A DNA stretch of 64,000 bases from Zizania palustris (GCA_019279435.1 JAAALK010000286.1:40051712-40115711), one strand, 5' to 3'; counted from the stretch's first letter, positions 12,363 through 24,400 are shown. Numbers and translations are program-made. The notes: a model not told the origin generated them from the letters alone.

Positions 12363-14825
12363 ATGGATAGAGGCAGTAAAATTCCTCTGTTCGATGGGAC
12401 AGATTTTGCATACTGGAAGGTGCGCATGGAGGCTTACTTGTTAAGCCAAGGAAATGCAATTTGGGAGATTGTGGACTCACAATACTCCATCCCTGATACC
12501 CGCACCACTCAAACTGAAAAAGATCAGTTCAATGCCAACTCGAAGGCAAAGAACATATTGTTCATTGGTTTGAGCCGGAGTGAGTTCGATAGGGTGCAGC
12601 ACCTTAGGACTGCTAGGGAAATTTGGACAACGCTCACTATTTTTCATGAGGGCTCTACTCAGATTAAGGCCAGGCGCCAAAGCACCTACAACCAACAGTA
12701 TCAGCTGTTTGTGCAGGCACCTGGTGAATCTATAGATGCCATGTTTTTGCGCTTTGATGCTATAGTGAGTAACTTGCGATCCAACGGGACGCTTGCTTAC
12801 AGTGATCATGATAGGGCTATCAAGCTTCTCTATGCACTTGACCGTAGCATATGGGAGGTGAAGATATCCAGCATTGAGGAGTCCACAGGCTATGACACAT
12901 TGACCTGTGACGAACTCTTTAGCAAGCTGAAGTCCACAGAGATTGCCAAGGCGTCTCTTGCTGTGCACAGAAGCTCTTTGCCACAGCCATTGGCATTGGT
13001 TTCTAGCACTAGCCGTGGCACCACTGCAGAACCAAGCACATCAGGCACTTGTGTTCTTGCAGATGGTTTTGCTTTGTCCTCCCTGGTCTCCGTCACAAAG
13101 GAGCAGGTGGATACTCTAGCTGATGACGAGCTTGCTCTCATTGCCCGGAGGTTCACCCGCTTTCATCATGAGAGACGGGATCAGAGGAGAAGTGGTTTTA
13201 GTGGCTGCTATGAATGTGGCGACACCTCTCACATTAAGGCCAATTGCTCCAAGGTCAAGAAGAGAGAAGAGAGTGACCGCCCCAAATTCCACAAAAAGGA
13301 GAGGAAGCCCTTTGTGAAGGGCAAGCGCGGCAAGATAGCTAAGAAAGTAGCCAAGGCCGCTTCCAGAGCCTTTGTTGCTGCTCTCAGCGACATCGACACT
13401 TCCTCAACTGAGGAGTCGAGCTCTGAGGAGGAGGAGTCCCCAAGGAAGGAGGACAAGAAGGACAAGAAGGGACGTGACTTCACCGGCCTTTGCTTCATGG
13501 CCGACAGCGATCACAGCAGCGATGAGCTTGACTCATCTGAGGTAAACCTATCATCTGACCAGCTTCTAATTAAATTAGATGAGCTGAATGAAGTTGTGCT
13601 AGGTCAGGATAGATTACTTGTGCAAGCCGCTAGAGAAAGAAAAGACCTTAGACTTAGGCTAGAAAATGTTTCTACTGAATATGCCATGCTTAAGTCTAAG
13701 TATGATGATGCTGAATGTGAATCATGTTCTGTTGTCATGAGTGAGCTTGCTCAGTTGCGTTCTGTACATGCTCAAACTCTCTCTGAGCTTGAGACTGCAC
13801 AGAAGCAGCTTTTGGAGGTGGATTCTAGACCTCATGATGTTATTGATTGCATGAACTACTCTTTATTACGCGATAGCATTAATTTACGTGATAAGCATGT
13901 TCATGATTTGGAGGCTAGATTGGAAAGGGCCGGTAGTTCTAAGGATGTGCAACCTGTTTGTGACACCTGCATTACCCTTAAGGACCAGCTAGGCACTGTT
14001 AGAGAGCGAGCTGAAAACCTCATGTCTGAAAATGAATACCTTCTTTCCGTGGTAAACAAATGCACTGAGGGAAAGGGTAGGATGGATTTGCTCTTGGCCA
14101 AGACCAAGTTGTGTGCTGACAGAGCAGGGGTAGCTCTAGGTTTAGGTTTTGAGAGGATACCTTCAGACAGTAAGACCAAAACTGTTTTTACCTCTCCCAC
14201 CACCCTAGAGAAAGAGAGAGCTCTGTTGGACACCCCTCCAGCCAAAAAGCCTATCCATCCACCAAAGAAAACCACTCCTCCTACCAAGAAAAATCCTCCC
14301 AAGAAAGCCACTCAAAAGAAACCCAAGGAGCCTGTGAGAGTTGCTCCTGTGACCCATGAGAGTGCCCCTAGGAGAGTGTTTCATTGTTCTTATTGTCAGC
14401 GGGCGGGTCATTTGATTGGTTTCTGTTTCCGTCGCATCAAGGATGAGCGACGTGCACAGGCGATGAGCTATCAGGACATGCATTACCCATCTTTAGGTAT
14501 GCATGAGTCTGAGTATTACTCTCGTCCTGTTTTCGAGGCTCCTCGTGCTTCTCGGAGAGGTTTTGCTCCTCGAGGTGTTCACCATGTTCCATATGGTGGT
14601 AGACCTCGGGCGAGTAGTTTTGTACCTCGTCAGAGTAGGAGACCTCGTCATGCTTTTCGTTCTTTGCATGTAGGTAGACCTCGCACTTTGCATCATTCTG
14701 ATTTTTATGTGCGTAGACCGTCTACTTTTACTGTGCCTACTGCTCGTGTCACTCAGTGCTGGATGCCTCGTCATTATTTTACTCACCCCAGCACTGAGCG
14801 ATCGAGACATTCTCATCATGTGTAG
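12363..14825 (+). CDS. Copia gag (long Sirevirus type)
   Basis: This 820-residue frame starts at the first ATG after the PBS. The N-terminus (FDGTDFAYWKVRMEAYL) and the following 200 residues match the UBN2/DUF4219 capsid region of Copia gag. A zinc knuckle CYECGDTSHIKANC (CX2CX4HX4C) starts at residue 282. After it come a lysine- and acid-rich segment (residues 300-380), a long predicted coiled coil (about 395-590), a Pro/Lys-rich linker and a second zinc knuckle CSYCQRAGHLIGFC at residue 675. The last 130 residues are Arg/His-rich. It would form the virus-like particle and bind RNA. It ends at UAG 14823-14825 in the same frame as pol, with no other lesion. Copia gags are usually much shorter; the extension is a known Sirevirus trait. 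Confidence 0.92.
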   Translation: MDRGSKIPLFDGTDFAYWKVRMEAYLLSQGNAIWEIVDSQYSIPDTRTTQTEKDQFNANSKAKNILFIGLSRSEFDRVQHLRTAREIWTTLTIFHEGSTQIKARRQSTYNQQYQLFVQAPGESIDAMFLRFDAIVSNLRSNGTLAYSDHDRAIKLLYALDRSIWEVKISSIEESTGYDTLTCDELFSKLKSTEIAKASLAVHRSSLPQPLALVSSTSRGTTAEPSTSGTCVLADGFALSSLVSVTKEQVDTLADDELALIARRFTRFHHERRDQRRSGFSGCYECGDTSHIKANCSKVKKREESDRPKFHKKERKPFVKGKRGKIAKKVAKAASRAFVAALSDIDTSSTEESSSEEEESPRKEDKKDKKGRDFTGLCFMADSDHSSDELDSSEVNLSSDQLLIKLDELNEVVLGQDRLLVQAARERKDLRLRLENVSTEYAMLKSKYDDAECESCSVVMSELAQLRSVHAQTLSELETAQKQLLEVDSRPHDVIDCMNYSLLRDSINLRDKHVHDLEARLERAGSSKDVQPVCDTCITLKDQLGTVRERAENLMSENEYLLSVVNKCTEGKGRMDLLLAKTKLCADRAGVALGLGFERIPSDSKTKTVFTSPTTLEKERALLDTPPAKKPIHPPKKTTPPTKKNPPKKATQKKPKEPVRVAPVTHESAPRRVFHCSYCQRAGHLIGFCFRRIKDERRAQAMSYQDMHYPSLGMHESEYYSRPVFEAPRASRRGFAPRGVHHVPYGGRPRASSFVPRQSRRPRHAFRSLHVGRPRTLHHSDFYVRRPSTFTVPTARVTQCWMPRHYFTHPSTERSRHSHHV

Positions 14826-17800
14826 GCGACAGGTCGAGGCTTGGAGGGCACGTGGATCATGGACTCCGGTTGTTCGCGCCACATGACCGGAGATGCAGCA
14901 TGGTTCTCCAGCCTCACCACAACCAAGCAAAGGGAACATATCACCTTCGGAAACAATCGAAGGAGTAGAGTGAAAGGTAAAGGTGTGGTAAGAATTAACT
15001 CGAACTTCACTCTCAAAGATGTTGCTTTGGTTGAAAACCTGGGATACAATTTGCTGTCTGTATCTCAGTTGCTTGATGAGGGTTTCGAAGTGCGATTTCA
15101 TCGCGATACTTCGCAAGTGCTCAATTCTGATGGCGTTGTGGTGTGTAAGATCTTTAGGGTTGGGAGTGTTTTTGGAGCTGATTTTTCAGAGTCGTCTGGT
15201 TCTTCTCATTGTCTTGTTGCACAATCGACTTCTGAGCTTTGGAAGTGGCATAGGAGACTAGGGCATATGAGCTTTGAGTTGCTCGCTCGTCTGAGTGCCC
15301 TAGGCCTGATCCGAGGATTGCCCAAGCTCAAGTTTGAGAAGAATTTAGTTTGCGCTCCTTGTCGACATGGAAAAATGATTGCCGCTTCGCATTCGCCAGT
15401 CACCACAGTGATGACTGAACAACCTGGAGAACTTCTCCATATGGACACTGTAGGTCCTTCTCGGGTTAGTTCTTTAGGCGGCAAGTGGTATGTTTTAGTT
15501 ATTGTCGACGATTACTCTCGCTACTCTTGGGTCTTCTTTCTTGCCAGCAAGGATGAAGTGTTTTCACACTTTCGGAGCTTGGCTTTGAGACTTTTCACTG
15601 AACTCCCTGGTGCATTAAAATTCATTCGAAGCGATAATGGCACCGAGTTCAAAAATAGTCTCTTTGTTGACTTTTGCATGGAGCATGGCATAGAACATCA
15701 ATTCTCTGCTCCGCGGGTTCCTCAACAGAACGGTGTTGTTGAGAGGAAAAACCGCACTTTGGTTGAGATGGCTAGGACGATGCTTGATGAGCATAGGACT
15801 CCTAGAAAATTCTGGGCTGAGGCCATGAACACTGCTTGCTACATCTCAAACCGAATTTTCTTGCGCTCAATTTTAAACTTGACATCTTATGAGCTGCGTT
15901 TTGGGAGACAGCCCAAGGTTACTCATCTTCGAGTTTTTGGCTGTCGCTGTTTCATCCTAAAGCGTGGAAATTTGGATAAATTTGAGTCGCGCTCTTCTGA
16001 CGGGATCTTTTTGGGTTATACTACTCATGGTCATTCTTATCGTGTTTATAACTTGGAAACTAACACTGTCATCGAGTCATGTGATGTGACTTTTGATGAA
16101 TCAACCCCCTCTGTTAGTTCTGCTTTTGAACAGGCAAATGAACACGACATGGAACAGACCTTATTCGAAGACGAAGATCCCGGAGAATTCGAGGATGAAC
16201 CCCTACTACCCTCGACGTCAACCCCCGAAGCTGACCCCGCTTCTACTACTTCGGCACGAGGTCCCGAAGCGACTACCTCAACATCGGTCATCTTGGACCA
16301 CTCCAACGCACAAGTTGAGGGGGAGACTGCATCCCGCCGAGAGGCTCCACATCATGTCCAAAGGATGCACCCTCCCGAGCAGATCATTGGTGAGCTTGAT
16401 CAAAGGGTAACTCGTTCTCATGCCCATTTCACTAATGCTGCTTTTGTTGCTTCTTTCGAGCCTTTAGATGTTAGTCATGCACTTTCTGATTCTAGTTGGA
16501 TCAATGCCATGCATGAGGAACTTGAAAATTTTGAGAGAAACCAAGTCTGGACTTTAGTTGATCCTCCACCTAATGTTCATTTCATTGGAACAAAATGGAT
16601 TTTTAAAAATAAACAAGGGGAGGATGGGACTATAGTTAGAAACAAGGCTAGACTTGTAGCTCAGGGCTTTTCTCAACTAGAAGGGATTGATTTTACTGAA
16701 ACTTTTGCACCTGTTGCTCGCCTTGAGGCCATTAGGATTTTGCTTGCCTTTGCGACATCCCGGGGATTCAAACTCTATCAAATGGATGTCAAAAGTGCTT
16801 TTCTTAATGGCTTCATAGGTGAAGATGTTTATGTAAAACAACCGCCTGGTTTTGAAAACCCCAAGTACCCACATAAAGTCCTTAAACTTCATAAGGCTCT
16901 TTATGGACTCAAGCAGGCCCCTCGGGCGTGGTATGATAGACTTAAGTCTTTTCTGCTTGAGCAAGGGTACGTGATGGGCTCTGTTGATAAAACATTGTTT
17001 ACTCTCAAGCATGGCAAAGATTTCCTCCTAGTACAGATTTATGTGGATGATATCATCTTTGGTGGCTCTTCTCATGCTTTGGTTGCCGAGTTTGCAGATA
17101 CCATGAGCAGGGAATTTGAAATGTCGATGATGGGTGAACTCACTTTTTTCCTTGGTTTGCAAATCAAGCAAAGCAAACAAGGTACTTTTGTTCACCAAAC
17201 AAAGTACACCAAGGACCTGCTCAAGAAGTTCGACATGTCCGATGCGAAGCCCCTCGCCACCCCAATGGCTACATCTGTAGCATTGGACCCTGACGAAGAT
17301 GGAGAAGCCGTAGATCAGAAGGAGTTCCGGAGCATGATCGGCTCCCTCCTCTACTTGACTGCCACGAGGCCGGACATACACTTCGCTGTGTGTCTGTGCG
17401 CTCGTTTTCAGGCTTCACCACGAGCTTCGCACCGCCAAGCGGTTAAGCGCATCTTAAGGTATCTCAAACACACCCTTGAATTTGGCATATGGTATTCATC
17501 GTCTTCATCTTTATGTCTTAGAGGTTATTCAGATGCGGATTTTGCTGGATGTAGAATTGATAGGAAAAGTACCTCTGGTACTTGTCATTTTCTGGGTACG
17601 TCTCTGGTTTGCTGGTCTTCCCGCAAACAGTCTAGTGTTGCACAATCAACTGCTGAGGCCGAATATGTTGCTGCAGCTAGCTGTTGCTCTCAGATTTTGT
17701 GGATGGTTTCCACTTTGCGGGATTTCGGGTTAGATTATAAGAGTGTTCCACTTTTCTGTGATAACACTAGTGCTATTTGTATTGCAAACAACCCGGTTCA

Positions 17801-17993
17801 GCACTCCAGAACCAAACACATTGATGTACGGTATCATTTTCTCAGAGATCACAATGAGAAGGGTGATATTGAACTTCAATATGTTGATACCCAACACCAG
17901 CTTGCCGATATTTTTACAAAACCCCTCGATGCTTCTCGATTTGCTTACTTGCGTGGGGAACTTGGTATTTGTCATCCCTACGGCATTTTGTGA
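14826..17993 (+). CDS. Copia pol polyprotein (PR-IN-RT-RNase H)
   Basis: The frame continues directly from gag after one UAG. In order it shows the aspartic protease active site (WIMDSGCSRHMTGD, Asp codon at 14862), a GAG-pre-integrase HHCC zinc finger (HRRLGHMS...CAPC), and an integrase core with catalytic Asp 15444, Asp 15633 and Glu 15741 (35 residues between the last two). It continues with an RVT_2 reverse transcriptase with YVDD at 17040-17051 and RNase H (SDADFAG, TAEAEYVAA, FCDNTSAI). It ends in TGA at 17991-17993 with no other stop or frameshift. The first ATG in frame (14859) is the residue just before the protease DSG, so independent initiation would leave the protease truncated; synthesis as a gag-pol readthrough product is the simplest reading. 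No env-like frame follows. Confidence 0.93.
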   Translation, partial: ATGRGLEGTWIMDSGCSRHMTGDAAWFSSLTTTKQREHITFGNNRRSRVKGKGVVRINSNFTLKDVALVENLGYNLLSVSQLLDEGFEVRFHRDTSQVLNSDGVVVCKIFRVGSVFGADFSESSGSSHCLVAQSTSELWKWHRRLGHMSFELLARLSALGLIRGLPKLKFEKNLVCAPCRHGKMIAASHSPVTTVMTEQPGELLHMDTVGPSRVSSLGGKWYVLVIVDDYSRYSWVFFLASKDEVFSHFRSLALRLFTELPGALKFIRSDNGTEFKNSLFVDFCMEHGIEHQFSAPRVPQQNGVVERKNRTLVEMARTMLDEHRTPRKFWAEAMNTACYISNRIFLRSILNLTSYELRFGRQPKVTHLRVFGCRCFILKRGNLDKFESRSSDGIFLGYTTHGHSYRVYNLETNTVIESCDVTFDESTPSVSSAFEQANEHDMEQTLFEDEDPGEFEDEPLLPSTSTPEADPASTTSARGPEATTSTSVILDHSNAQVEGETASRREAPHHVQRMHPPEQIIGELDQRVTRSHAHFTNAAFVASFEPLDVSHALSDSSWINAMHEELENFERNQVWTLVDPPPNVHFIGTKWIFKNKQGEDGTIVRNKARLVAQGFSQLEGIDFTETFAPVARLEAIRILLAFATSRGFKLYQMDVKSAFLNGFIGEDVYVKQPPGFENPKYPHKVLKLHKALYGLKQAPRAWYDRLKSFLLEQGYVMGSVDKTLFTLKHGKDFLLVQIYVDDIIFGGSSHALVAEFADTMSREFEMSMMGELTFFLGLQIKQSKQGTFVHQTKYTKDLLKKFDMSDAKPLATPMATSVALDPDEDGEAVDQKEFRSMIGSLLYLTATRPDIHFAVCLCARFQASPRASHRQAVKRILRYLKHTLEFGIWYSSSSSLCLRGYSDADFAGCRIDRKSTSGTCHFLGTSLVCWSSRKQSSVAQSTAEAEYVAAASCCSQILWMVSTLRDFGLDYKSVPLFCDNTSAICIANNPVQHSRTKHIDVRYHFLRDHNEKGDIELQYVDTQHQLADIFTKPLDASRFAYLRGELGICHPYGIL

Positions 17994-18873
17994 GGGGGAG
18001 CTGATTTTAATTGACTTGCATATGCTCATTATGTGTGGAATTGCACTTACATCTTTTGCTATTATATGCCTGCTTTTAACTTCAAGAAATCATGACAGCT
18101 CAGCTCTATGAAATATGTCTGGAACATTGATTGTGCATGATGTTTTATTTTATAAAATCAAAACTTGCTCACTGCTCAATCGTGTATCTAGCTTGTTTAG
18201 GCAGGACTGCTTTTAGCTATCTTTTATCTACTTGTCAGCAAGACACTGTTCTTTGGATGCTAAAAGTTGCAACTTGAAAAATTGTGTTCTTTTTCATGGA
18301 TATTCATCAAAATAATTCATTCATCTGAAACAAAATCAAAAATCCATGATTTGCCTGGTTTAAATGAAAAGATCCAGGAGGGTTTGTTTGTCGCACTACT
18401 CTATTCTAGACTGCTTACCATTGCACTTTGGTCTGAACTGGAATAGTGTAGTGTATGCCAAAATCACCGCCTTAAGCTTCAAATGGCTTTCATGCTTAGG
18501 CTTGGCCTGATTGGAAAGTATAAGGTGGACAAACAAATAACCCCTGGCATTAAGAAAAGACCAACAAATTTAATTGCTCATCAAGTTTGCTTTCAAAAGC
18601 TCCTTTTGAACAAAACTTGTCTGTCTAAGGTAGAATTTGTTAGCTTTGCGCAGTCCTTGCCTTCTCTTGTCTAGCTGCTGTGATTAAGTGGTGATGCTTT
18701 TACTTCCAAAAAGACAAAATCACATGCCATCATCTTGTTTCACAGATTGTTAAATTGAGCTGAGCACATGATCATTAGTGTTAATGTTGGCATATTTTTG
18801 CATTATATGTCTTTGCAATTCTATTCATTTCGAAGCTTTGCATTTTTGACTGCTCCTTGATGCTTGCATTGCC
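17994..18873 (+). other. Copia 3' untranslated region without env-like ORF
   Basis: About 0.9 kb lies between pol and the polypurine cluster. It has no frame with similarity to Sirevirus env-like genes, and the longest open frames are short and off-frame. Confidence 0.7.
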
Positions 18874-19164
18874 AAAGGGGGAGAGATTTGCTATGCTCTC
18901 TGCCGCAAGAAGGCATAATTTCGAAAAAGGGGAGAGATTTTTGACATAAAGGGGGAGAAAATTTTGCTTAACTCAGGGGGAGTTCTTATCAAGGGGAGAT
19001 TTGCCAAAGGGGCTTTTACTCTTTTGAGGAAGGGGGAGGAAAATTCTTTTATCAAGTGACATGCTTTGGCTCTTTTCTGAGTTTTTATGGTCACTTGTGT
19101 GCTGAAAATTTTTAAACTTTCTTGAACTTGGATTTGGTTGTCAATGCACTCATCAAGGGGGAGA
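18874..19164 (+). other. Cluster of polypurine-tract motifs upstream of 3' LTR
   Basis: Eight AAGGGGGAG-like runs occur at about 18874, 18924, 18948, 18974, 18991, 19006, 19027 and 19155. The last one, AAGGGGGAGA at 19155-19164, abuts the LTR and should be the functional plus-strand primer. Repeated polypurine tracts in this position are a described hallmark of Sireviruses. Confidence 0.85.
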
Positions 19165-19165
19165 T

Positions 19166-21177
19166 TGAGAAACCAAGGGTTGGTTTCGGTATTTTGTGAT
19201 GAGTGATTGACTGGATTTTACCCTCTGTTCGAAGGGTACCTCCGGAAGGGCTTCGGAGGTGGTACCTCCGAAGGGTGTTCGGAGGTGGTTTCACCGAAGT
19301 GTGTTCGGTGTTGTTTGCTGCAGCTGTGCAGCGGAGTGTGCTCGTCGGAGGGGTCCGACAGTACGCGATGACTGGGTTCGTACCGATGGCTTCGGTACTT
19401 TGGGTGGTACACCGGAGTGTGTACCGGAGGTTGTTAACCCAGAGAGGTCTCCGGAGTACTGGATACACTTGTTTGCTTGTCGGTGGTGCGCAGGGACTTC
19501 GGAGGCGACGGACAGGGTTCGAGCCGGGTGAACCTGGGTCAAGCGGGAGGCTTGATGCCAGGGGAGCGGGGAGCTCCGTCACGGTGGCTGCGAAGGTGGT
19601 CCGGGTCGGTCCTCGGGTCGAGGCGTGCCAGGTGAAGGCAGAGAGTGCGGAGCGTGGCTCCGGCTGAAGGTGCTCCGAGACAAAGTCCTCGGACATGAGG
19701 CACTTCGAAGGTACTCCGAATGGAGTGACTTCGGAGTTGGTGGATCAAGTCCTCTGCGGAGGCAAGGTGTTCGAAGTGTGCTCCGGAGGGAGACACTCGA
19801 AGGTTACCCGATGAAGGTCTCAGAAGTCGAGGCGCATCGAAGGCATGGTCCGGGTGAGGCTCGTCGAGGAGTGTGCTCGGAGTGAGACACTGCGACGAAG
19901 TGCTCATGGAATGCTTCATGCGGAGGCCTTGGACGAAGGAGGGACTTCGAAGGGTGGTACTCCGAAGGTGGGGCTTCGGAGTGTGAAGGACTTCGGAGCG
20001 AGGCTAGCTCCGGAGTGAGGTTGACTTGTGGTGCTTCGGCCATGCATGGCTTCGGTACACGGACGGACGGTGGTTGAGCTCGGAGTAGCTGCGAAGCCGT
20101 GGAGGTCCACTCCGAAGGTGGTGGTGCGAAGGCCCAAGGGCTTTGACGGCTTCGGCTTAAAACCGTCACTGTATCGAAGGACTTCTTCGGCGGAGCGAAG
20201 GCCAACAGGCTGCAGGCTTCTCGCCGAAGCTACCGCACCCTCCGGTGCGAAGGGAGGTTCCAGAAGTCAACACTGTAAAGGCTGACACTGTCTGTTCTGA
20301 AAAAGGCTGACACTGTCCCCTCTGCAGCTGACAGAGAATCCTTCAGAATAAGGTGGACTACCTTTTGTACCCCTTAGTTCTGAAGAGACAAAATGAATGT
20401 AAACCCTAGGGGTAAAGTAGTCACTTCCTTAGGATGAATCCATGGGCTATAAATATGGGGGCTCGGTAGGTAACATTTAACACTTTGAGCATTTACTGTT
20501 GAGCTCCTGTACACATACCTCGCTGGTTTTCATCTAGAGTTCAATATATTTTGTGTTCCTTGTTCAAGCGGCAAAGCCCTGCGTCTTTGTGCTTTTGCTT
20601 GAGCTCGCTTTACATACCTCGCTAGTTTTAGTTCACCGAAGCCTGTCTTGGCGAAGGGTGTTTTTCTCGCGAAGTGTGTTTTTCAGTGTGCTGTCACTCT
20701 GTGTAACACGAGGCAAGACCTCGCTGCTTACTAGCGAAGCCCTAGTTGTATCCCGTTTTGCTTCCTGTGTCGAAGCCCTTAGCGTAGTCCGTTTTGTGTG
20801 CGTGTAGACCTTCGTGTACGAAGCCCAGCACCGGTTGCTGGCGCCAAGTACTTGGTCGAAGTCCTCAGAGGGCTGTCCACTCTTGCGAAGGGTGAAGTGC
20901 GAAGCCTGCTCGAAGCACCTCGCGTGCGGAGCCTGCACTGACTTAGCAGAGTAGATTTCCGAGGGTTGTTCGTGGAGCGAAGTCTTCTTGGCTTCGAACT
21001 TTTGCTCCTGCGAAGCCTGTGTTCGGAGCTGTCGAAGTACCTCCGAACCAGACCTTCGAAGGTAGTGTTCGAAGCCTGTTCCGCAGAAGACAGAACAGAA
21101 CCGAAGGCTAAGTTTTTAGCCCGAAATTTTAAAAGCTCCCATTCACCCCCCCTCTGGTCGCCGTTTCCGGTCCAACA
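19166..21177 (+). repeat. 3' LTR of Copia element
   Basis: It is 2012 bp, starts TGAGAAACC and ends GGTCCAACA. It differs from the 5' LTR by about 16 substitutions, mostly transitions, and by one A in a short A-run near 20350. It is followed by the CTATG target duplication. Confidence 0.95.
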
Positions 21178-21450
21178 CTATGCATCTCAGGAGCTGCTCT
21201 TGACGACGTCTGTTTGAAGAAGAGGAACTACCCTAGAATAGAGTGTCCTCTTGAGTCATCGGTGTACTCGCCAGAGTACTCGCCGATGTACTGGCCAAGC
21301 GGAAGAGCTTCCTCGTGACACTCTTCACCTTTTTCGACATCCTGTTCAAAACAAGCACAAACGAGCATTTATTAGTACAAAGGTTTGAACATATGAAAAA
21401 ACATGTAATATGAAGTATATTACATATGCATGTATAAAAACAATTACTTG

Positions 21451-24400
21451 TCAATTATCATCAAAATTAGGATCAATTTGTTCTTTTCTCCCCAAAGCAC
21501 GCCATGTTACTTTTTTCTTCTTATGTTGGTGTTTTCTTTTCTCGGGAACTGCTACATCATTAGAATTGCCGAGAAAAGAATCTGCTGGCGATTCTGGCTC
21601 TACATTAAACGAAGTTGGCAATTCATCATCTTGGTAAACCTCATCAACTTCTTCAATCTCTAATTGATAAGCGTCATCACTAGGGGTGTGTATACGTTCC
21701 CGAGGATTCACTTTGTAGACTACCCACCAAGCACTTAGTTTTTCACATGGGTACGACATATAATACTCCTGCTCGACTTGGTGAGCAAGGACAAAATTAT
21801 CGCAACCACATATTCGTTCCGCGTGTTTGACTTCAATCATCCTAAATTGGTTTTCTCGAGTACCATGTTTAGGGTCAAACTAATCACAATCGAAGAAGAC
21901 TACTTTAATCTCCTTATTCCCGGTAAAATTGTACTCGATTATATTTTTGATGATTCCATAATACATATTTTCGTGTTCTTATCCATCAACGACCCTTGTA
22001 ACAACTCCAGTATTAGTTGTTGCCGCTAGAGGTCGATATGCTTCAAAAATAGTTAAACGGCAGCGGAAACCATTAACATCATAGCGACCGTAACTTTTGG
22101 CACTAATACTTCCGTAAGAGAGCTATTGCAAGTCTATATATACATTGTCAGCGAGCACGTACTGCAAATCATACGAGATTATAAGATAATTAACCTCATA
22201 GAGTTAAATAATATGTGTCACAAAAGGTAAGAATTTACATGTTCTCTGAACCAAGTGAGGAAACTAGGCCCGCCATTTACTCCTTCTCGACGCAATTTAT
22301 CTAATTGCTTCTCCGTTGGTTGACGACCAGACGTTAAGTATTCCGAATCAAACATACTGTCATTGTAACGAATAAGTAAACAAACGGGTATAAAATTTGG
22401 AGGTAAAATATAAAACTAAAAAGAATTTACTTACGCGAAATATTGTTCCATCTCTTCCATATTTGAGTACATGTAGAGCAAGGCATATGTTCGTTCTTCC
22501 TGAGTTACATAATATGTCGTGCAGACACCTACAGTAATGCCCTTCCACCCAAAAATTTGGAGATCACTACAAGGATGATCTTCATCCATATGGTACCGTG
22601 TAGCAGGTGTGTTGACATTGTGATGCTCAGCAAAACATACACTAGTGAAGTATGTTATCTCTTTCAATTTAAATTCTTCTGTGATGCAACCTTCAACTCT
22701 GGCCTTATTAACAACCATCGCTCTAAGCTTCTTTAGGGACCTTTCAATGTGATACATCCACCTATATTGCACAGGATCACTTACCTTAGCTTCATATGGC
22801 AGATGAACCAGTAAATGTTGCATTGGATTGAAGAACCCTGGAGAGAATATTTTTTCCAGTTTACATAAAAGCATCGGGATCTCTTTCTCTAGCATCTCCA
22901 TCATATCTTTCTTAATTTCTTTCGCACAAAGTTGTCTATAAAAATGGCTCAGCTCAGCTATCGCCTTCCACACATCATCATTTAGGTACCCGCGAAACAT
23001 TACAGGAAGGAGTATTTCCATTATTATGTGGTAATCGTGACTTTTCAATCCATTTAATTTCCCTGTCTTCAAATTCACAGCTCTTCTAAATCCCGCGTCG
23101 TAACCATCTGGGAATTTCAAATTTTTCAACCACCTCATTACTTGTTTTTTTCTTTAGGTTTTAAACAAAATGGGGCACGTGGTTTGCCACCACTATTCGT
23201 CAACTCAAGGGTTGGTCGATTACAAATCTAAGCTAAATCTCTTCTTGCCTTTACATTATCTTTTGTCATGTCTGCAAAATACATACATGTACTTATAATG
23301 CTTTCACCAACATTACGTTCCTGATGCATAACGTCAATGTTGTGCATCAGAATTAGTGATTTGACATACGGCAGTTCCCATAAGCCACATATGTGGGTCC
23401 AATTATGTTCGGTTCTGAATCCTACAAATCCATCCTCGTTTCATTAAGGACCAACTCATTCAGCATATCAACGATTTCTCTACCATTTAAACGCCTTGAT
23501 GGTCCCTTTACAATAACATTGTCCTTCTTGAAATTGTTCCTCTGTAACCTAAATGGGTGATTCATGGGCAAAAAGCATCTATGACAATCAAAGTAACAAA
23601 TCTTTCCACCAAAGTTCAGACGGAAACAATCTGTGTTCTTCGCACATATCATACATGTCAACCTTCCATGACAACTCCAACCAGAAAAAATATCGTATGT
23701 CGGAAAATCGTGGACCGACCATAGATACGCAACTCGAAGATTGAATTTTTGCTTCTGGTCATAGTCATATGCTTCAACTCCTTTCCACAATTGTTTCAAC
23801 TCTTCAATTAAGGGCTTCAGATCACGTTTAGGCGTGTTCCAGGATGCTCTGGACCGGGTATAATGAGACACAGGAACATAAATTCATATTTCATACAAAA
23901 CGAAGGTGGAAGGTTGTATGGAATAGAAAACACAGGCCAACAAAAGTATGACGATGCGGTTACATTGAAAGGCGTGAATCCATCTATTGTCAACCCGATG
24001 CGAACATTCCTTGCATCACTAGAAAAGTCTGCATCAAAATCATCAAGAGCCTTCCATGCCTCACCATCAGATGGGTGCACCATTACTTGATTATTCTCAT
24101 GTACACCTTCTTTATGCCATCGCATATGTCTAGCGGTTTTCTTTGAGAGAAACAATCGTTTCACCCGAGGTGTAAGAGGCATGTAACGAAGTTGCTTATG
24201 AGCAACCTCTTTTGTCACCTTCTCTACGTCTTCGTTTATGACCCCTACGAATCTCGGTTTACCACATTTTAAGCATTTCACCTCATTCCTATGTTCTTTC
24301 CAGAAAAGCATATAATTATCTCGTCACACATCAATCTTCTCATACTCCATACCGAGAGCAGAAAACATTTTCTTTGACTGGTACATGTCTTTCAGCACCT

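Larger units (their letters stand above)
10286..21177 (+). mobile_element. Sirevirus-like Ty1/Copia LTR retrotransposon, nearly intact
   Basis: This 10,892-bp element has TG...CA LTRs and perfect 5-bp target duplications CTATG (10281-10285, 21178-21182). It has a TGGTATCAGAGC primer binding site, a long gag, a complete pol, and eight polypurine-tract-like motifs before the 3' LTR. The last feature and the large gag with a second zinc knuckle are typical of Sireviruses. By manual alignment the LTRs differ by about 16 substitutions and one 1-bp indel over 2012 bp (about 0.8%), which implies insertion roughly 0.3 million years ago at the commonly used grass rate. It is inserted in CACTA 1 between the TNPA-like and TNP2 genes. 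Confidence 0.95.

Noticed and set aside
17743..18111. Possible env-like gene after Copia pol
   Set aside because: The frame overlaps the end of RNase H in another frame, is short, and has no signal peptide plus transmembrane arrangement of the Sirevirus env type.
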